A stretch of DNA of 64,000 nt from NCBI GenBank assembly GCA_039630235.1, contig JBCNVI010000001.1, positions 427,059 to 491,058 on the forward strand, given 5' to 3'. The notes beneath the pieces are model-generated. The model did not search any database. It was not told the DNA's origin and was given only the letters and a program-made list of their open reading frames with translations. Below are positions 26,504-34,670 of the stretch, in pieces. The position numbers were made by a program, and so were the translations under genes. How positions within the stretch are numbered: the first letter of the stretch is position 1; each line of letters starts with the position of its first letter. The stretch comes from Candidatus Hydrothermales bacterium. Its GTDB lineage: Bacteria; Hydrothermota; Hydrothermia; Hydrothermales; JAJRUZ01.

Positions 26504-27482
26504 AAGAATAGTAAATATAAAATCAAAGGGGAAAAGACTTGATCTTTACCTTTATCAAAGCGGATGCGGAATTTCGCGAGAAAAAATTAAAAGGGCTATA
26601 GAAGAGGGACTTGTTGAGATTAACGGGAAAATAGTAAAAAAACCAAGTTATAGGGTAAAGGAAGGTGAACATATATTGATAAGAATAAAAGAAGAACCAA
26701 AAAAAGAACTGGTTCCTGAAGAAGTCCCCTTTGAGATAATTTATGAAGATGAATACCTAGCTATAATCAATAAACCAAAGGGAATTGTTGTGCATCCAGC
26801 AAAAGGACACCATTCTGGTACAATTGTCCATGGACTCATATTTAGATACGGTGAACTCCCTTTACAAGATGATGAAGATGAAGAAAACATAAGAGCCGGT
26901 ATAATTCACCGCCTTGACAAAGATACAAGTGGTTGTATGGTAGTAGCAAAAGACAAAGAAACTTTAACAAAGCTAGGCATTATGATGGAAAGAAGAGAAA
27001 TAAAAAGAGAATATAGGGCCCTTGTTTGGGGAATAATGCCTCAGAAAAGTTTTGAAATAGACGCTCCAATTGGAAGAGACCCAGTTAATAGACTAAAAAG
27101 AAAGGTTACTTATGAAAATTCTAAACCAGCTATAACAATATATGAGGTATTAAAAGAATTTAATAAAATTTGCTCACTTTTAAAAATAAACCTTTTAACA
27201 GGTAGAACCCATCAAATAAGAGTTCATATGGAATATATGGGCCACCCAGTAGTAGGCGATCCGCTCTATAGCGGAAGAGAGGCAAGAAAAATATTAAACA
27301 TTACAGGATCAGATAAAAAAGAGGAGGTTAAAAATCTTCTTACAATCTTTTCTTCTCAAGCATTACATGCCTATAAGATCTCTTTTACTCATCCAATTAC
27401 TGGTAAATACATCGAAGTTGAAGCTGATTACCCCGAAGAATTTAAAAGGGGACTTGAATACCTAAAAAAATTTGAGAACTGA
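26484..27482 (+). CDS. rluD: RluD-family 23S rRNA pseudouridine synthase
   Basis: 332 residues: N-terminal S4 RNA-binding domain (about 15-72) and RluA/RluD catalytic domain with the aspartate in GIIHRLDKDTSG. Other family motifs are NKPKGIVVHPAKGH and LLTGRTHQIRVHM. It isomerises uridines in 23S rRNA. It overlaps rph by 20 bp, forming an RNA-maturation pair. Its 3' end carries the promoter of the following GH57 gene. Confidence 0.9.
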   Translation: MQERIFERIVNIKSKGKRLDLYLYQSGCGISREKIKRAIEEGLVEINGKIVKKPSYRVKEGEHILIRIKEEPKKELVPEEVPFEIIYEDEYLAIINKPKGIVVHPAKGHHSGTIVHGLIFRYGELPLQDDEDEENIRAGIIHRLDKDTSGCMVVAKDKETLTKLGIMMERREIKREYRALVWGIMPQKSFEIDAPIGRDPVNRLKRKVTYENSKPAITIYEVLKEFNKICSLLKINLLTGRTHQIRVHMEYMGHPVVGDPLYSGREARKILNITGSDKKEEVKNLLTIFSSQALHAYKISFTHPITGKYIEVEADYPEEFKRGLEYLKKFEN

Positions 27483-27500
27483 AAGAAAATATTTTAAAAT
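27472..27500 (+). promoter_or_regulatory. Candidate promoter of the CBM48-GH57 gene
   Basis: TTGAGA (27472-27477), a 17-bp spacer and TAAAAT (27495-27500) form a good sigma-70-type promoter inside the last codons of rluD. The -10 box is 8 nt from the ATG at 27509 and 5 nt from an in-frame TTG at 27506, so the mRNA would have almost no leader. Confidence 0.5.
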
Positions 27501-27508
27501 TATTTTTG

Positions 27509-29809
27509 ATGAAGAACTTAATTTTTTTGCTTTTTTCAGCTGTTTATTTAGGAAAAAATAAAGAGGTAATTTTCGAAGTTTATTTTCCCGAAGCTGAAAG
27601 GGTAAACATTGCAGGAACTTTTAATAACTGGAATCCCTACACACATCCTATGGAGAGAACACCAGATGGAAAATTTAGGATCGAACTCTATTTAAAACCC
27701 GGATTTTACGCCTATAAATTTGTAATAAACGGCAACCTATGGAAGGAAGATCCTGATAATAAGTGGAAAGTAGACGATGGTTTTGGAGGTTTTAACTCAG
27801 CCTTCATACTAACAGAAGATTTTAAAATTATCACTGAACCTTATTATATTGAATCGCTAGAGTTAACAGAAAAGGGTGTAAAGTTTAGATTTTTTGATAT
27901 CCAGGCTAAAAAAGTTTGTCTTGCAGGAACATTTAATAACTGGGACAAAAATGCAAATGTGATGGAGAAAAAAGAAGGAGGGCTCTTTGAAATAATCATA
28001 CCTCTTCCACCCGGTAGATATGAGTATAAATTCGTTATAGATGATCATAAGTGGAAAGAGGATCCCTATAATCCTGCAAAAGTAGACGATGGGTTTGGAG
28101 GTTTCAACTCTGTCTTTATATTAACTCACGACAAAAAAATAATTAAAAAGTCAGAGGAAATTGAGTTTATTCCAAAAGATAGATTAATTGCAAAAGAAAT
28201 AGAATATAGGGGATTTCCACTTATTCTTTTAATTTTGTGGCATCAGCATCAACCAAGATATCCAAAAGATGAAAGGGGCGATTATCTTTCACCTTGGGTC
28301 AGATTACATGGAACAAAAGATTATTATGATATGGCAAAAATTCTTGAAGATTATCCAGATATCCATTTAACTATAAACTTGACTCCCTCTCTTTTAGAAA
28401 TGATTCTTGATTTAATGAAGGGAACACAAGACAAAGCTATGCGATATTCATTAAAGCCTGTAAAGGAAATGACAGATGAGGAGAAAAATTATTTAATTGA
28501 AAGATTCTTTGATGCTAATTGGGATAAAGTTATAAGAAATTTCCCGAGATACTCTGAGTTACTTGATAAAAAGCTAAAAAAATTAAAATTTGATGATCAA
28601 GATCTAATAGATTTAAAAACCTATTTTAATCTTGCATGGCTTGACCCTGATTTTAGAGAAAAGGAAGTTACACTTGAGAGCGGGGAAAAAGTAACAGTAA
28701 AAGACATATTAGCAAAGGACAGGAACTTTAAAGAGGAAGACGTAAAAAAAATAATTGAAGTTCACAAAAAAATAGTAAATTCTATAATACCTGTTCATAA
28801 AAAACTAATGGAGAGGGGGCAGATAGAGATTTCAACTACACCTTTTTATCACCCAATACTGCCTCTTATTTATGACATAAAGCTGGCAAAGCCTGGATTA
28901 TCTGATGTACCTCTTCCTAACGTAGAGTTTTCATATCCAGAGGATGCAAAGTGGCACATAGAAGAGGCCGTAAAAATGTATGAACATATTTTTGGTAAAA
29001 AGCCTAATGGTATGTGGCCAGCCGAGGGATCTGTTGCTCATGAAATTGTTCCTCTATTTTCTTCTGCTGGAATAAAATGGATCGCAACAGATGAAAAGGT
29101 ATTAATGAAAAGTCTTAAAAAGAACTTTCTTACTTTTGAAGAAAAATACAAAGTTTATAAGGTTAAAAATAAAAACGACAGCGTTTATGTAGTTTTTAGG
29201 GATACTCGACTGTCAGATGCAATAGGCTTTGTATATCAAAATATGGATCCTGTTGAGGCAGCAAATAGATTTATTTTAGAGCTTGCAAATATTTACCGTT
29301 ATTGGGGAGATAAGGATAATCCTCCTGTAGTAGCCGTGATATTAGATGGTGAAAATGCTTGGGAACATTATCCACACGATGGAAAAGAATTCATAAGAAA
29401 TTTATACCAGTCATTAACAGAGGCAAAATTTATAAAAACAATGACTATAAGTGAATATATTGAGAAAATGAAACCGAAAAATACTCTTGAGTATCTCTTT
29501 CCTGGTTCTTGGATTGGTGCTAATTTCGCAACATGGATTGGGGAGCCTGAAGAGAATAAGGCTTGGGAATATCTTGCCTATGTTAGAAAGGATGTAGAAA
29601 AAATTCTAAAAGATCTTGATAGTGAAAAAAGGGAAAAAGTTATGAGAATAATATATATAGCAGAAGGGTCTGATTGGTTCTGGTGGTATGGTAAAGATCA
29701 GGAAGTTCCTGGTAATTTCTTTGATTATTCTTTTAGAGAAACATTAAAAGAAGTTTACAAAGTTTTAAATAAGGAGTATCCAAAATTCCTTGACATCCCT
29801 CTCGAATAG
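27509..29809 (+). CDS. Exported GH57 glycoside hydrolase with two N-terminal CBM48 domains
   Basis: 766 residues from ATG 27509 (a TTG one codon earlier is also possible). Leader about 1-15; two CBM48-like modules, about 20-103 and 122-206, closely alike (both end DDGFGGFNS-x-FILT); GH57 catalytic domain from about 238 with WHQHQP, GMWPAEGSV carrying nucleophile candidate E506-507, and WIATDEKVL with acid/base candidate D528-529. The subfamily resembles amylopullulanase/alpha-amylase-type GH57. The leader puts it in the periplasm or outside, matching the import pathway at 8-22 kb. It overlaps the prenyltransferase gene by 20 bp. Confidence 0.88.
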   Translation: MKNLIFLLFSAVYLGKNKEVIFEVYFPEAERVNIAGTFNNWNPYTHPMERTPDGKFRIELYLKPGFYAYKFVINGNLWKEDPDNKWKVDDGFGGFNSAFILTEDFKIITEPYYIESLELTEKGVKFRFFDIQAKKVCLAGTFNNWDKNANVMEKKEGGLFEIIIPLPPGRYEYKFVIDDHKWKEDPYNPAKVDDGFGGFNSVFILTHDKKIIKKSEEIEFIPKDRLIAKEIEYRGFPLILLILWHQHQPRYPKDERGDYLSPWVRLHGTKDYYDMAKILEDYPDIHLTINLTPSLLEMILDLMKGTQDKAMRYSLKPVKEMTDEEKNYLIERFFDANWDKVIRNFPRYSELLDKKLKKLKFDDQDLIDLKTYFNLAWLDPDFREKEVTLESGEKVTVKDILAKDRNFKEEDVKKIIEVHKKIVNSIIPVHKKLMERGQIEISTTPFYHPILPLIYDIKLAKPGLSDVPLPNVEFSYPEDAKWHIEEAVKMYEHIFGKKPNGMWPAEGSVAHEIVPLFSSAGIKWIATDEKVLMKSLKKNFLTFEEKYKVYKVKNKNDSVYVVFRDTRLSDAIGFVYQNMDPVEAANRFILELANIYRYWGDKDNPPVVAVILDGENAWEHYPHDGKEFIRNLYQSLTEAKFIKTMTISEYIEKMKPKNTLEYLFPGSWIGANFATWIGEPEENKAWEYLAYVRKDVEKILKDLDSEKREKVMRIIYIAEGSDWFWWYGKDQEVPGNFFDYSFRETLKEVYKVLNKEYPKFLDIPLE

Positions 29810-30806
29810 GTTCTCTTTTTGGATCAAGGCACTGAGAATTATCCCAAGAATAGATAAGGAGGAGTTTAAGAGGTTAGATTTCTTCTCAAAGTGGTTAATT
29901 CTCTCGAGGGCAGCAGTTTTAGTTATTACACTGATTCCCTGTTTTATAATCGCTATCTTAGCGTTCTTAAATAATAAGTTTAAGCTTTTTGATTGGATTA
30001 TTTTATCTCTTGGACTTTTACTAGTTCATGCACTTAATAATATGTTGAATGATTATACTGATTATAAAAAGGGGGTTGATAAGGATAATTATTTTAGGGC
30101 AAGGTATGGTCCCCATGCTTTAGAACATAATTTACTAACTGAAAGGGAATTTCTTAAGTATGTTTATCTGACTGGAATTTTAGCTTTACTAGTTGCCATT
30201 TATTTTATTTATTTAAAAGGCCTCTACGCTCTTATTTTAGTGCTCATCGGATCTTTTTTCATTTTATTTTATACTTATCCACTAAAATATATAGGATTAG
30301 GGGAGTTGAGTGTTTTAATTGTTTGGGGTCCTCTTATGATAGGTGGTGGATATTATGTTATAACAGATGAAATTTCAATCAGTGTTATTTTAATCAGTTT
30401 TATATATAGTCTTGGGGCAACAAGTGTAATAATGGGGAAACATATTGATAAATACGAAGATGATAAGTCTAAGGGTATAAAAACATTTCCAGTCATTCTT
30501 GGAAAAGAAAAAGCAAGATTTATAAACATAATAATTGTTTCACTTCAGTACATTTTAGTGATCTATTTAGTTATAGTTAGAGCCTTTAATTTTACAATGC
30601 TTATAACTTTACTTGGATTAATTTGGTTTTTTAAGAGATTTTTAAGAGTTTATATAATGGAAAAACCCAAGGAAAGACCTTCAGTGTATCCTGAGGAAGC
30701 TTGGCCTCTTTGGTACGTTGCCTTTGCCTTTGACCATAACAAAAAGTTTGGGTATCTCTTTGTTTTAGGTCTTTTAATTGAAACTGCTTTTAAAATTCTA
30801 AATTAA
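29790..30806 (+). CDS. UbiA-family prenyltransferase (possibly MenA-like)
   Basis: 338 residues, about eight or nine transmembrane helices. The two Asp-rich motifs of the superfamily are present: NNMLNDYTDYKKGVD (about 88-102) and GKHIDKYEDDKSKGIKT. It attaches a polyprenyl chain to an aromatic acceptor; dihydroxynaphthoate (menaquinone) is the commonest substrate of this subgroup, but no other quinone gene is nearby. The start is TTG 29790, overlapping the GH57 stop by 20 bp, so it is probably cotranslated with an unrelated enzyme. Confidence 0.8.
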   Translation: MTSLSNRFSFWIKALRIIPRIDKEEFKRLDFFSKWLILSRAAVLVITLIPCFIIAILAFLNNKFKLFDWIILSLGLLLVHALNNMLNDYTDYKKGVDKDNYFRARYGPHALEHNLLTEREFLKYVYLTGILALLVAIYFIYLKGLYALILVLIGSFFILFYTYPLKYIGLGELSVLIVWGPLMIGGGYYVITDEISISVILISFIYSLGATSVIMGKHIDKYEDDKSKGIKTFPVILGKEKARFINIIIVSLQYILVIYLVIVRAFNFTMLITLLGLIWFFKRFLRVYIMEKPKERPSVYPEEAWPLWYVAFAFDHNKKFGYLFVLGLLIETAFKILN

Positions 30807-30813
30807 TAATAAA

Positions 30814-31095
30814 GTGAAAAGTATCTTTATAAAAATAAATTTCCTTCTATCTTTAATCACTTTTCTCCAATACTGTGCTAATAAAGAAACAAAGATTATG
30901 GAAATTGAAAAAAAGATAAACTCTATAGAGTTAAAAATTCAAAAAATTGAAAGTAAAATTGATTCTTTAACCGAAAATTTAGAAGAGTTTAAAAAAAATA
31001 TTGAAATAAGACTCACAATTTTGAAAAGTCTTAAAAAAGAAAATCCTAAAGAATTTAAGCACCCATGGGATAAAAGCTGTAATAAATGCCACTAG
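30814..31095 (+). CDS. Coiled-coil lipoprotein ending in a CxxCH haem-binding motif
   Basis: 93 residues from GTG 30814. A hydrophobic leader ends in TFLQYC, giving a possible lipidated C21. Residues about 27-75 form a continuous charged coiled coil (heptad pattern around KIQKIESKIDSL). The last five residues are CNKCH, immediately followed by a TAG stop. CxxCH is the covalent haem c attachment motif, and one motif at the extreme C-terminus is odd, since no fold surrounds it. It could instead bind metal. The nearby ferritin-like and superoxide reductase genes hint at redox or iron handling. Confidence 0.65.
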   Translation: MKSIFIKINFLLSLITFLQYCANKETKIMEIEKKINSIELKIQKIESKIDSLTENLEEFKKNIEIRLTILKSLKKENPKEFKHPWDKSCNKCH

Positions 31096-31132
31096 CACTC
31101 ATTCATTTAACCTTTGTAATTATTCAAGGGTG

Positions 31133-31582
31133 TTAAATACCAAAATAGTCATCGTATATAGTTTCAAGCCTCAATTTGTGTTTTGCTTCTTCCTTTGCAA
31201 GGGAAATCAATAAATCTTTTGCTTCCTGACTTTCCACCCTTTCTGCAAGTTCACTATACAGCCTAAAGGCAAGCTTCTCTCTATTCATTGCAAAAATTAA
31301 AATATCTTGAATGTCCATATCTTCCTCCAACTTTCCCCCCACTAAATGATCTGATATTTTCAAATCAGGGACTTTTTCGCTCTTAGGTGTTAATATAATC
31401 TTACCCTCTTTAAAATCAAGGAGTTTCTGCTTATGCTTTAACTCTTCTTGCGCAAGATCCTCAAAAATCTTTTTTAAAGCCTTATTCTCTGTTTTTTCTT
31501 TCAAACCCACATAAATGCTGTATGCTTCCTCTTCTTTACTTATTGCAAATTTTAAAATTTCATCAATTGATTTTAATTCCAT
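31133..31582 (-). CDS. Rubrerythrin-like ferritin-superfamily protein
   Basis: 149 residues with two antiparallel helix pairs, each carrying E-x6-Y and E-x2-H motifs (EEEAYSIY, EELKHKQ, REKLAFRLY, EEAKHKLR) as in erythrin-type diiron four-helix bundles. No C-terminal rubredoxin domain is present. Such proteins reduce peroxide or handle iron. A ribosome site (AAGGGGA) precedes the ATG. It is last in a leftward set with a bacterioferritin-like gene, another erythrin-like gene and superoxide reductase. Confidence 0.85.
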   Translation of the reverse strand: MELKSIDEILKFAISKEEEAYSIYVGLKEKTENKALKKIFEDLAQEELKHKQKLLDFKEGKIILTPKSEKVPDLKISDHLVGGKLEEDMDIQDILIFAMNREKLAFRLYSELAERVESQEAKDLLISLAKEEAKHKLRLETIYDDYFGI

Positions 31583-31604
31583 AATTATCCCCTTTTAATT
31601 TCAG

Positions 31605-32030
31605 CTAGTCATCAAGTTTTTCAAGTAAACTTGTAAATGTATCGTGATGTTCTTCCTCTTCTTCGAGAATCTCCCTAAAAATAAAGGCGGTTGTGACATC
31701 GTTTTCTTCCTCTGCTTTTTTTATTATTTTCTTATAAAGTTCAATTGCCATCTCTTCATCTTTTATATCCTGTTCAAGCATTTCTCTTAGATCCTTTCCA
31801 ACATTTATGGGAAGTGGCTCTGTAGTAGGTATACCGCCAAGATAGTAGAGTCTTTCAGCTATCTTTTCAGCATGTTTCATTTCACTTATTGCTATCTTTT
31901 TAAATTCATCTTTAACTGCAAAATGTTTTGGCCCTGACCATAAAACATGTTGCCACATGTATTGAATCGAAACCTGAAGTTCAGCAGCAATTGCCCTATT
32001 TAAAAGATCTAGAAGCTCCTTTGAAGCCAT
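31605..32030 (-). CDS. Bacterioferritin / ferritin-like diiron protein
   Basis: 141 residues, a single ferritin four-helix bundle. Expected ligands are visible: E in AAELQVSIQY, E-x2-H in SEMKHAEK, E in DEEMAIELY and E-x2-H in EEEEHHDTF. The methionine in SEMKHAE matches the haem ligand of bacterioferritins. It would store iron or detoxify peroxide. GAGGGAG precedes the ATG at a good distance. Middle gene of the oxidative-stress cluster. Confidence 0.85.
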   Translation of the reverse strand: MASKELLDLLNRAIAAELQVSIQYMWQHVLWSGPKHFAVKDEFKKIAISEMKHAEKIAERLYYLGGIPTTEPLPINVGKDLREMLEQDIKDEEMAIELYKKIIKKAEEENDVTTAFIFREILEEEEEHHDTFTSLLEKLDD

Positions 32031-32071
32031 TTAAATATCTCCCTCTTTGATTATATGGGGCTTAGAACCCT

Positions 32072-32566
32072 CTAGGGGCCAAGATGAATAAGGGGATTTT
32101 CTATATCGTAATCCTCAAATTTTAAGGCATTCTCTCTTTCAATTTCAAATATCTTGTAATGACCCATTTCCATTGAGGCAATGTAATTTATCATCTGTTC
32201 AACTTCTGGTTCATCTTTAAATTGGGAGGCAAGTGCTATATAAAAATCATAGGCTGCCTTTTCAGCTTCCATAGCCATTTCGAAAACTTTACTTATTTTT
32301 ATCCTCTCAGAAGTTATAACAATGTTAGGTAATGGAACTGTAGATTTTTCAGGAAGATTAATTTTTTTTCCAGGAAATCTTTTATTGAATATAGATTCAA
32401 AAGTCTCTCTATGTCGCTGCTCCTCCTGTGCCAAAAATTTTAGCTTCTCCTTCAGAAAAAAATTCTTCACCTTTTCAGAAAGCCCCTCGTAAAGCTCCTT
32501 AGCCTCTATTTCGCTTTTTATAGCATTTGCTAAAAGCTCTTCAAGTAAATACCCAGAGAGATCCAT
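32072..32566 (-). CDS. Rubrerythrin-like ferritin-superfamily protein
   Basis: 164 residues with paired E-x2-H helices (EEQRHRETF and MEMGHYKIFE) and the helix-1/3 glutamates, an erythrin-type diiron bundle. It lacks a rubredoxin domain. It is about as long as the protein at 31.1 kb and similarly organised, so the two are probably distant paralogues. AAGGGGG precedes the ATG. It is 14 bp downstream of superoxide reductase. Confidence 0.82.
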   Translation of the reverse strand: MDLSGYLLEELLANAIKSEIEAKELYEGLSEKVKNFFLKEKLKFLAQEEQRHRETFESIFNKRFPGKKINLPEKSTVPLPNIVITSERIKISKVFEMAMEAEKAAYDFYIALASQFKDEPEVEQMINYIASMEMGHYKIFEIERENALKFEDYDIENPLIHLGP

Positions 32567-32580
32567 AATTAAAAACCCCC

Positions 32581-32973
32581 TTAAAATTTAATTTCCTTAG
32601 AATTTGCCCATAAACCGTGAATGTTGCAGTAGGAAAAGGCAAAAATCTCACCACTTTTTTCTGTTTTAAGCTCAAAAACAACATAAGGCTCTGAGTATAC
32701 AGAACTTGTATCCTGTCCTTGTGTTGACGCACCATGAGATAGAAACTCAAATCTCCCTATATGATAGGGAAACTTTTCACCCTCTGGAAGGAAAAAAACA
32801 TCAATCCAAGATATATGGTGAGCTGTAGTATTTGGATGAGGAATCTCTTTTCCAACTGATACTTCTATCCTTATTTTCTCGCCCCTTTTTACCTCTCCGA
32901 TTATGTCTATAAAAGGAGTATGCTTCTCTTTCTTCCAATCAGCAGTTTGAAATAATTCTTTAAAGTGATGCAT
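32581..32973 (-). CDS. Superoxide reductase (neelaredoxin type)
   Basis: 130 residues with the Fe(His)4Cys site: EKHTP near residue 16 (the catalytic Glu-Lys pair is visible), further histidines in IPHPN and TAHHISW, and CNIHGLW supplying Cys and His near the end. The N-terminal desulforedoxin domain of two-iron types is absent. It reduces superoxide to peroxide without making oxygen, a typical anaerobe defence; the downstream erythrins would dispose of peroxide. AAGGAGG precedes the ATG, and a promoter lies inside the upstream permease gene. Confidence 0.93.
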   Translation of the reverse strand: MHHFKELFQTADWKKEKHTPFIDIIGEVKRGEKIRIEVSVGKEIPHPNTTAHHISWIDVFFLPEGEKFPYHIGRFEFLSHGASTQGQDTSSVYSEPYVVFELKTEKSGEIFAFSYCNIHGLWANSKEIKF

Positions 32974-32988
32974 CCCTTTCCCTCCTTT

Positions 32989-33705
32989 TTATGTTCCTAT
33001 AATATAATTCTCAGAAGGTATAATTTTCAATATAAAAAAAATAGTTAAAAGGGAACCAATTATAGATATTATCGAAAATAAGGGGAGAAAGAACATCATA
33101 AAGAAATCATAAGGTGATACAAGAGCTATAAATAAAATTATAAAGCCTATAATTCCAAAAATAACAAAAGAGAAAAATGAACTTGTTCTCTGATCTTTTA
33201 AAATAAAAAAGAGGAGAGCCTCAATGTTTAAAATAGAAATACCCATAAGGGGCGAAAACAAAAGGAAATTTAACCAATAAAGTTTACCCTCATAAAAAAT
33301 TTTTTCAAAACCCTTACCAGATAAAAGAGATAGTAATATGTAGGTAAACATTGAGAAAATGAAAACAAAATATAGAAAAAGAATTAATGAAATTATTTTG
33401 CTTAAAAGTATTTTTAATGGGGAAAAGGAAAGGGCAACCAAAGATTCAAAGTACTTTTTAACTTTCTCTTTATGAATAATTTCATCCATACTCATACCTC
33501 CGAAAAAGGCAAAGATAAACATGGGTATCAAAAGAGAAAAGGCTTTTGTAAAGGTGTACTGAGGGTCAGAAGAAGGTAAATTCTCCCCTGGAGAAGCAAG
33601 TCCTTTAGCAAGGAGAAAAATCAAATTTAAAAGAAAAAACCATAAAAAATTAAACGGTCTTTTTAAATAAAAATAAATAAACTCTCTTTTAATAAGTTTT
33701 ATCAT
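32989..33705 (-). CDS. ABC-2 type transporter permease
   Basis: 238 residues with six predicted helices and an N-terminal cytoplasmic stretch, the ABC-2 exporter architecture. The ATPase gene directly upstream overlaps it by 4 bp, so the two make one exporter. The substrate cannot be told. Its last codons overlap the promoter of the superoxide reductase gene set. Confidence 0.8.
   Translation of the reverse strand: MIKLIKREFIYFYLKRPFNFLWFFLLNLIFLLAKGLASPGENLPSSDPQYTFTKAFSLLIPMFIFAFFGGMSMDEIIHKEKVKKYFESLVALSFSPLKILLSKIISLILFLYFVFIFSMFTYILLSLLSGKGFEKIFYEGKLYWLNFLLFSPLMGISILNIEALLFFILKDQRTSSFFSFVIFGIIGFIILFIALVSPYDFFMMFFLPLFSIISIIGSLLTIFFILKIIPSENYIIGT
33001..33030 (-). promoter_or_regulatory. 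Candidate promoter of the superoxide reductase gene set
   Basis: Read on the minus strand: TTGAAA (33030-33025), an 18-bp spacer, then TATATT (33006-33001), lying in the 3' end of the ABC permease gene. It would give a leader of about 20 nt carrying the AAGGAGG ribosome site. It allows the oxidative-stress genes to be expressed apart from the exporter. Confidence 0.45.
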
Positions 33706-34379
33706 TTTAGTTTTTGGAAATAAAAATCAGTAATTTTTTTATCTTTTATCTCATCTGTTTTAAATCTACCCAAAAAGCGACCGTTACTTAAAATGCCGAT
33801 GTGGGTAGAATAGTCTAATATAAAATCAAGTTCGTGGGTAGTCATAAAAATTATTTTTCCCATTTGCTCGCTTTTTAATAACTCATATATTTCCTTTTTT
33901 GTTTCAAGATCTAAACCTTCTAACGGTTGATCCAAAATTAGTACACTCGGCTTTGCTATCAGTGCCTTTGCTATACACAGTTTTCTTTTATTACCCTTGG
34001 ATAACTTAAATATTTTTGTATTTCTATCTTCATATAGTCCAAACCTCTTAAGAAATTCTTCTATATCAGCCTTTATACCGTATATTTCGCTAAAAAACTT
34101 TAAATACTCATAGGGTGAGAAAAATTCAAAGGGAGTTTCATCTTCCAGTACAAAGCCTAATTCTTTACCTTTTAATTTCTTTCCGTTAAAAATTATCTCT
34201 GCCTTTCCAAAGCTTGGTTTAACAATTTTTAAAAGTATTCTAACAAGGGTTGTTTTACCTGACCCATTTTTACCTAAAAGAATAAAAAACTCATTTTCAT
34301 TTATTTCTAAGTTTAAATTATCTAAGGCTTTCTTATCACCATAATATTTCGTGAGATTTTCGATATGAATTTTAAGCAT
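33702..34379 (-). CDS. ABC transporter ATP-binding protein
   Basis: 225 residues with Walker A LLGKNGSGKTT, a signature-like LSKGNKRKLCIAKAL, Walker B PSVLILDQP and the switch histidine in TTHEL. The aspartate-glutamate pair after Walker B reads DQPLEGLD, with Q where E is usual, a small departure that can slow hydrolysis. It drives the ABC-2 permease next to it. TATAAT stands 5 nt before its ATG and no Shine-Dalgarno sequence is present. Confidence 0.88.
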   Translation of the reverse strand: MLKIHIENLTKYYGDKKALDNLNLEINENEFFILLGKNGSGKTTLVRILLKIVKPSFGKAEIIFNGKKLKGKELGFVLEDETPFEFFSPYEYLKFFSEIYGIKADIEEFLKRFGLYEDRNTKIFKLSKGNKRKLCIAKALIAKPSVLILDQPLEGLDLETKKEIYELLKSEQMGKIIFMTTHELDFILDYSTHIGILSNGRFLGRFKTDEIKDKKITDFYFQKLK

Positions 34380-34384
34380 TTTTA

Positions 34385-34390
34385 ATTATA
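34385..34390 (-). promoter_or_regulatory. Candidate -10 box (TATAAT) 5 nt before the ABC ATPase start
   Basis: On the minus strand TATAAT ends 5 nt before the ATG at 34379, predicting a leaderless transcript. No good -35 box is found at 16-18 bp. Confidence 0.45.
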
Positions 34391-34629
34391 AAACTAAAAG
34401 GACAAGGCTTTCTATTATTCAGAGATTTAGTAAAATAAGAAAAGAGCCTTTACAATAGAGTTGTAAAAAGTTTAGAATATAAAAGAGTTTCAAGCATATT
34501 CATGTCTTAAAGAAATTATAACTAACTTGCTAAATTTTACGGAGAGAAAAGGAGTTGAAACATAAAAAGACTTTGATCGGTGTTTTTCTCATATAAGAGA
34601 AACTAGGAATTAACTAAAATTAAGTAAAT

Positions 34630-34658
34630 TTGCTTTTTATTTAAAAAAAGCATATAAT
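34630..34658 (+). promoter_or_regulatory. Promoter of the M28 peptidase gene
   Basis: TTGCTT (34630-34635), 17 bp, TATAAT (34653-34658): a good sigma-70-type promoter. The ATG is 12 nt after the -10 box, so the leader would be only about six bases and carries no ribosome site. The rest of the 291-bp divergent gap (34380-34670) shows nothing else I can name. Confidence 0.6.
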
Positions 34659-34670
34659 TATCTAAATAAG

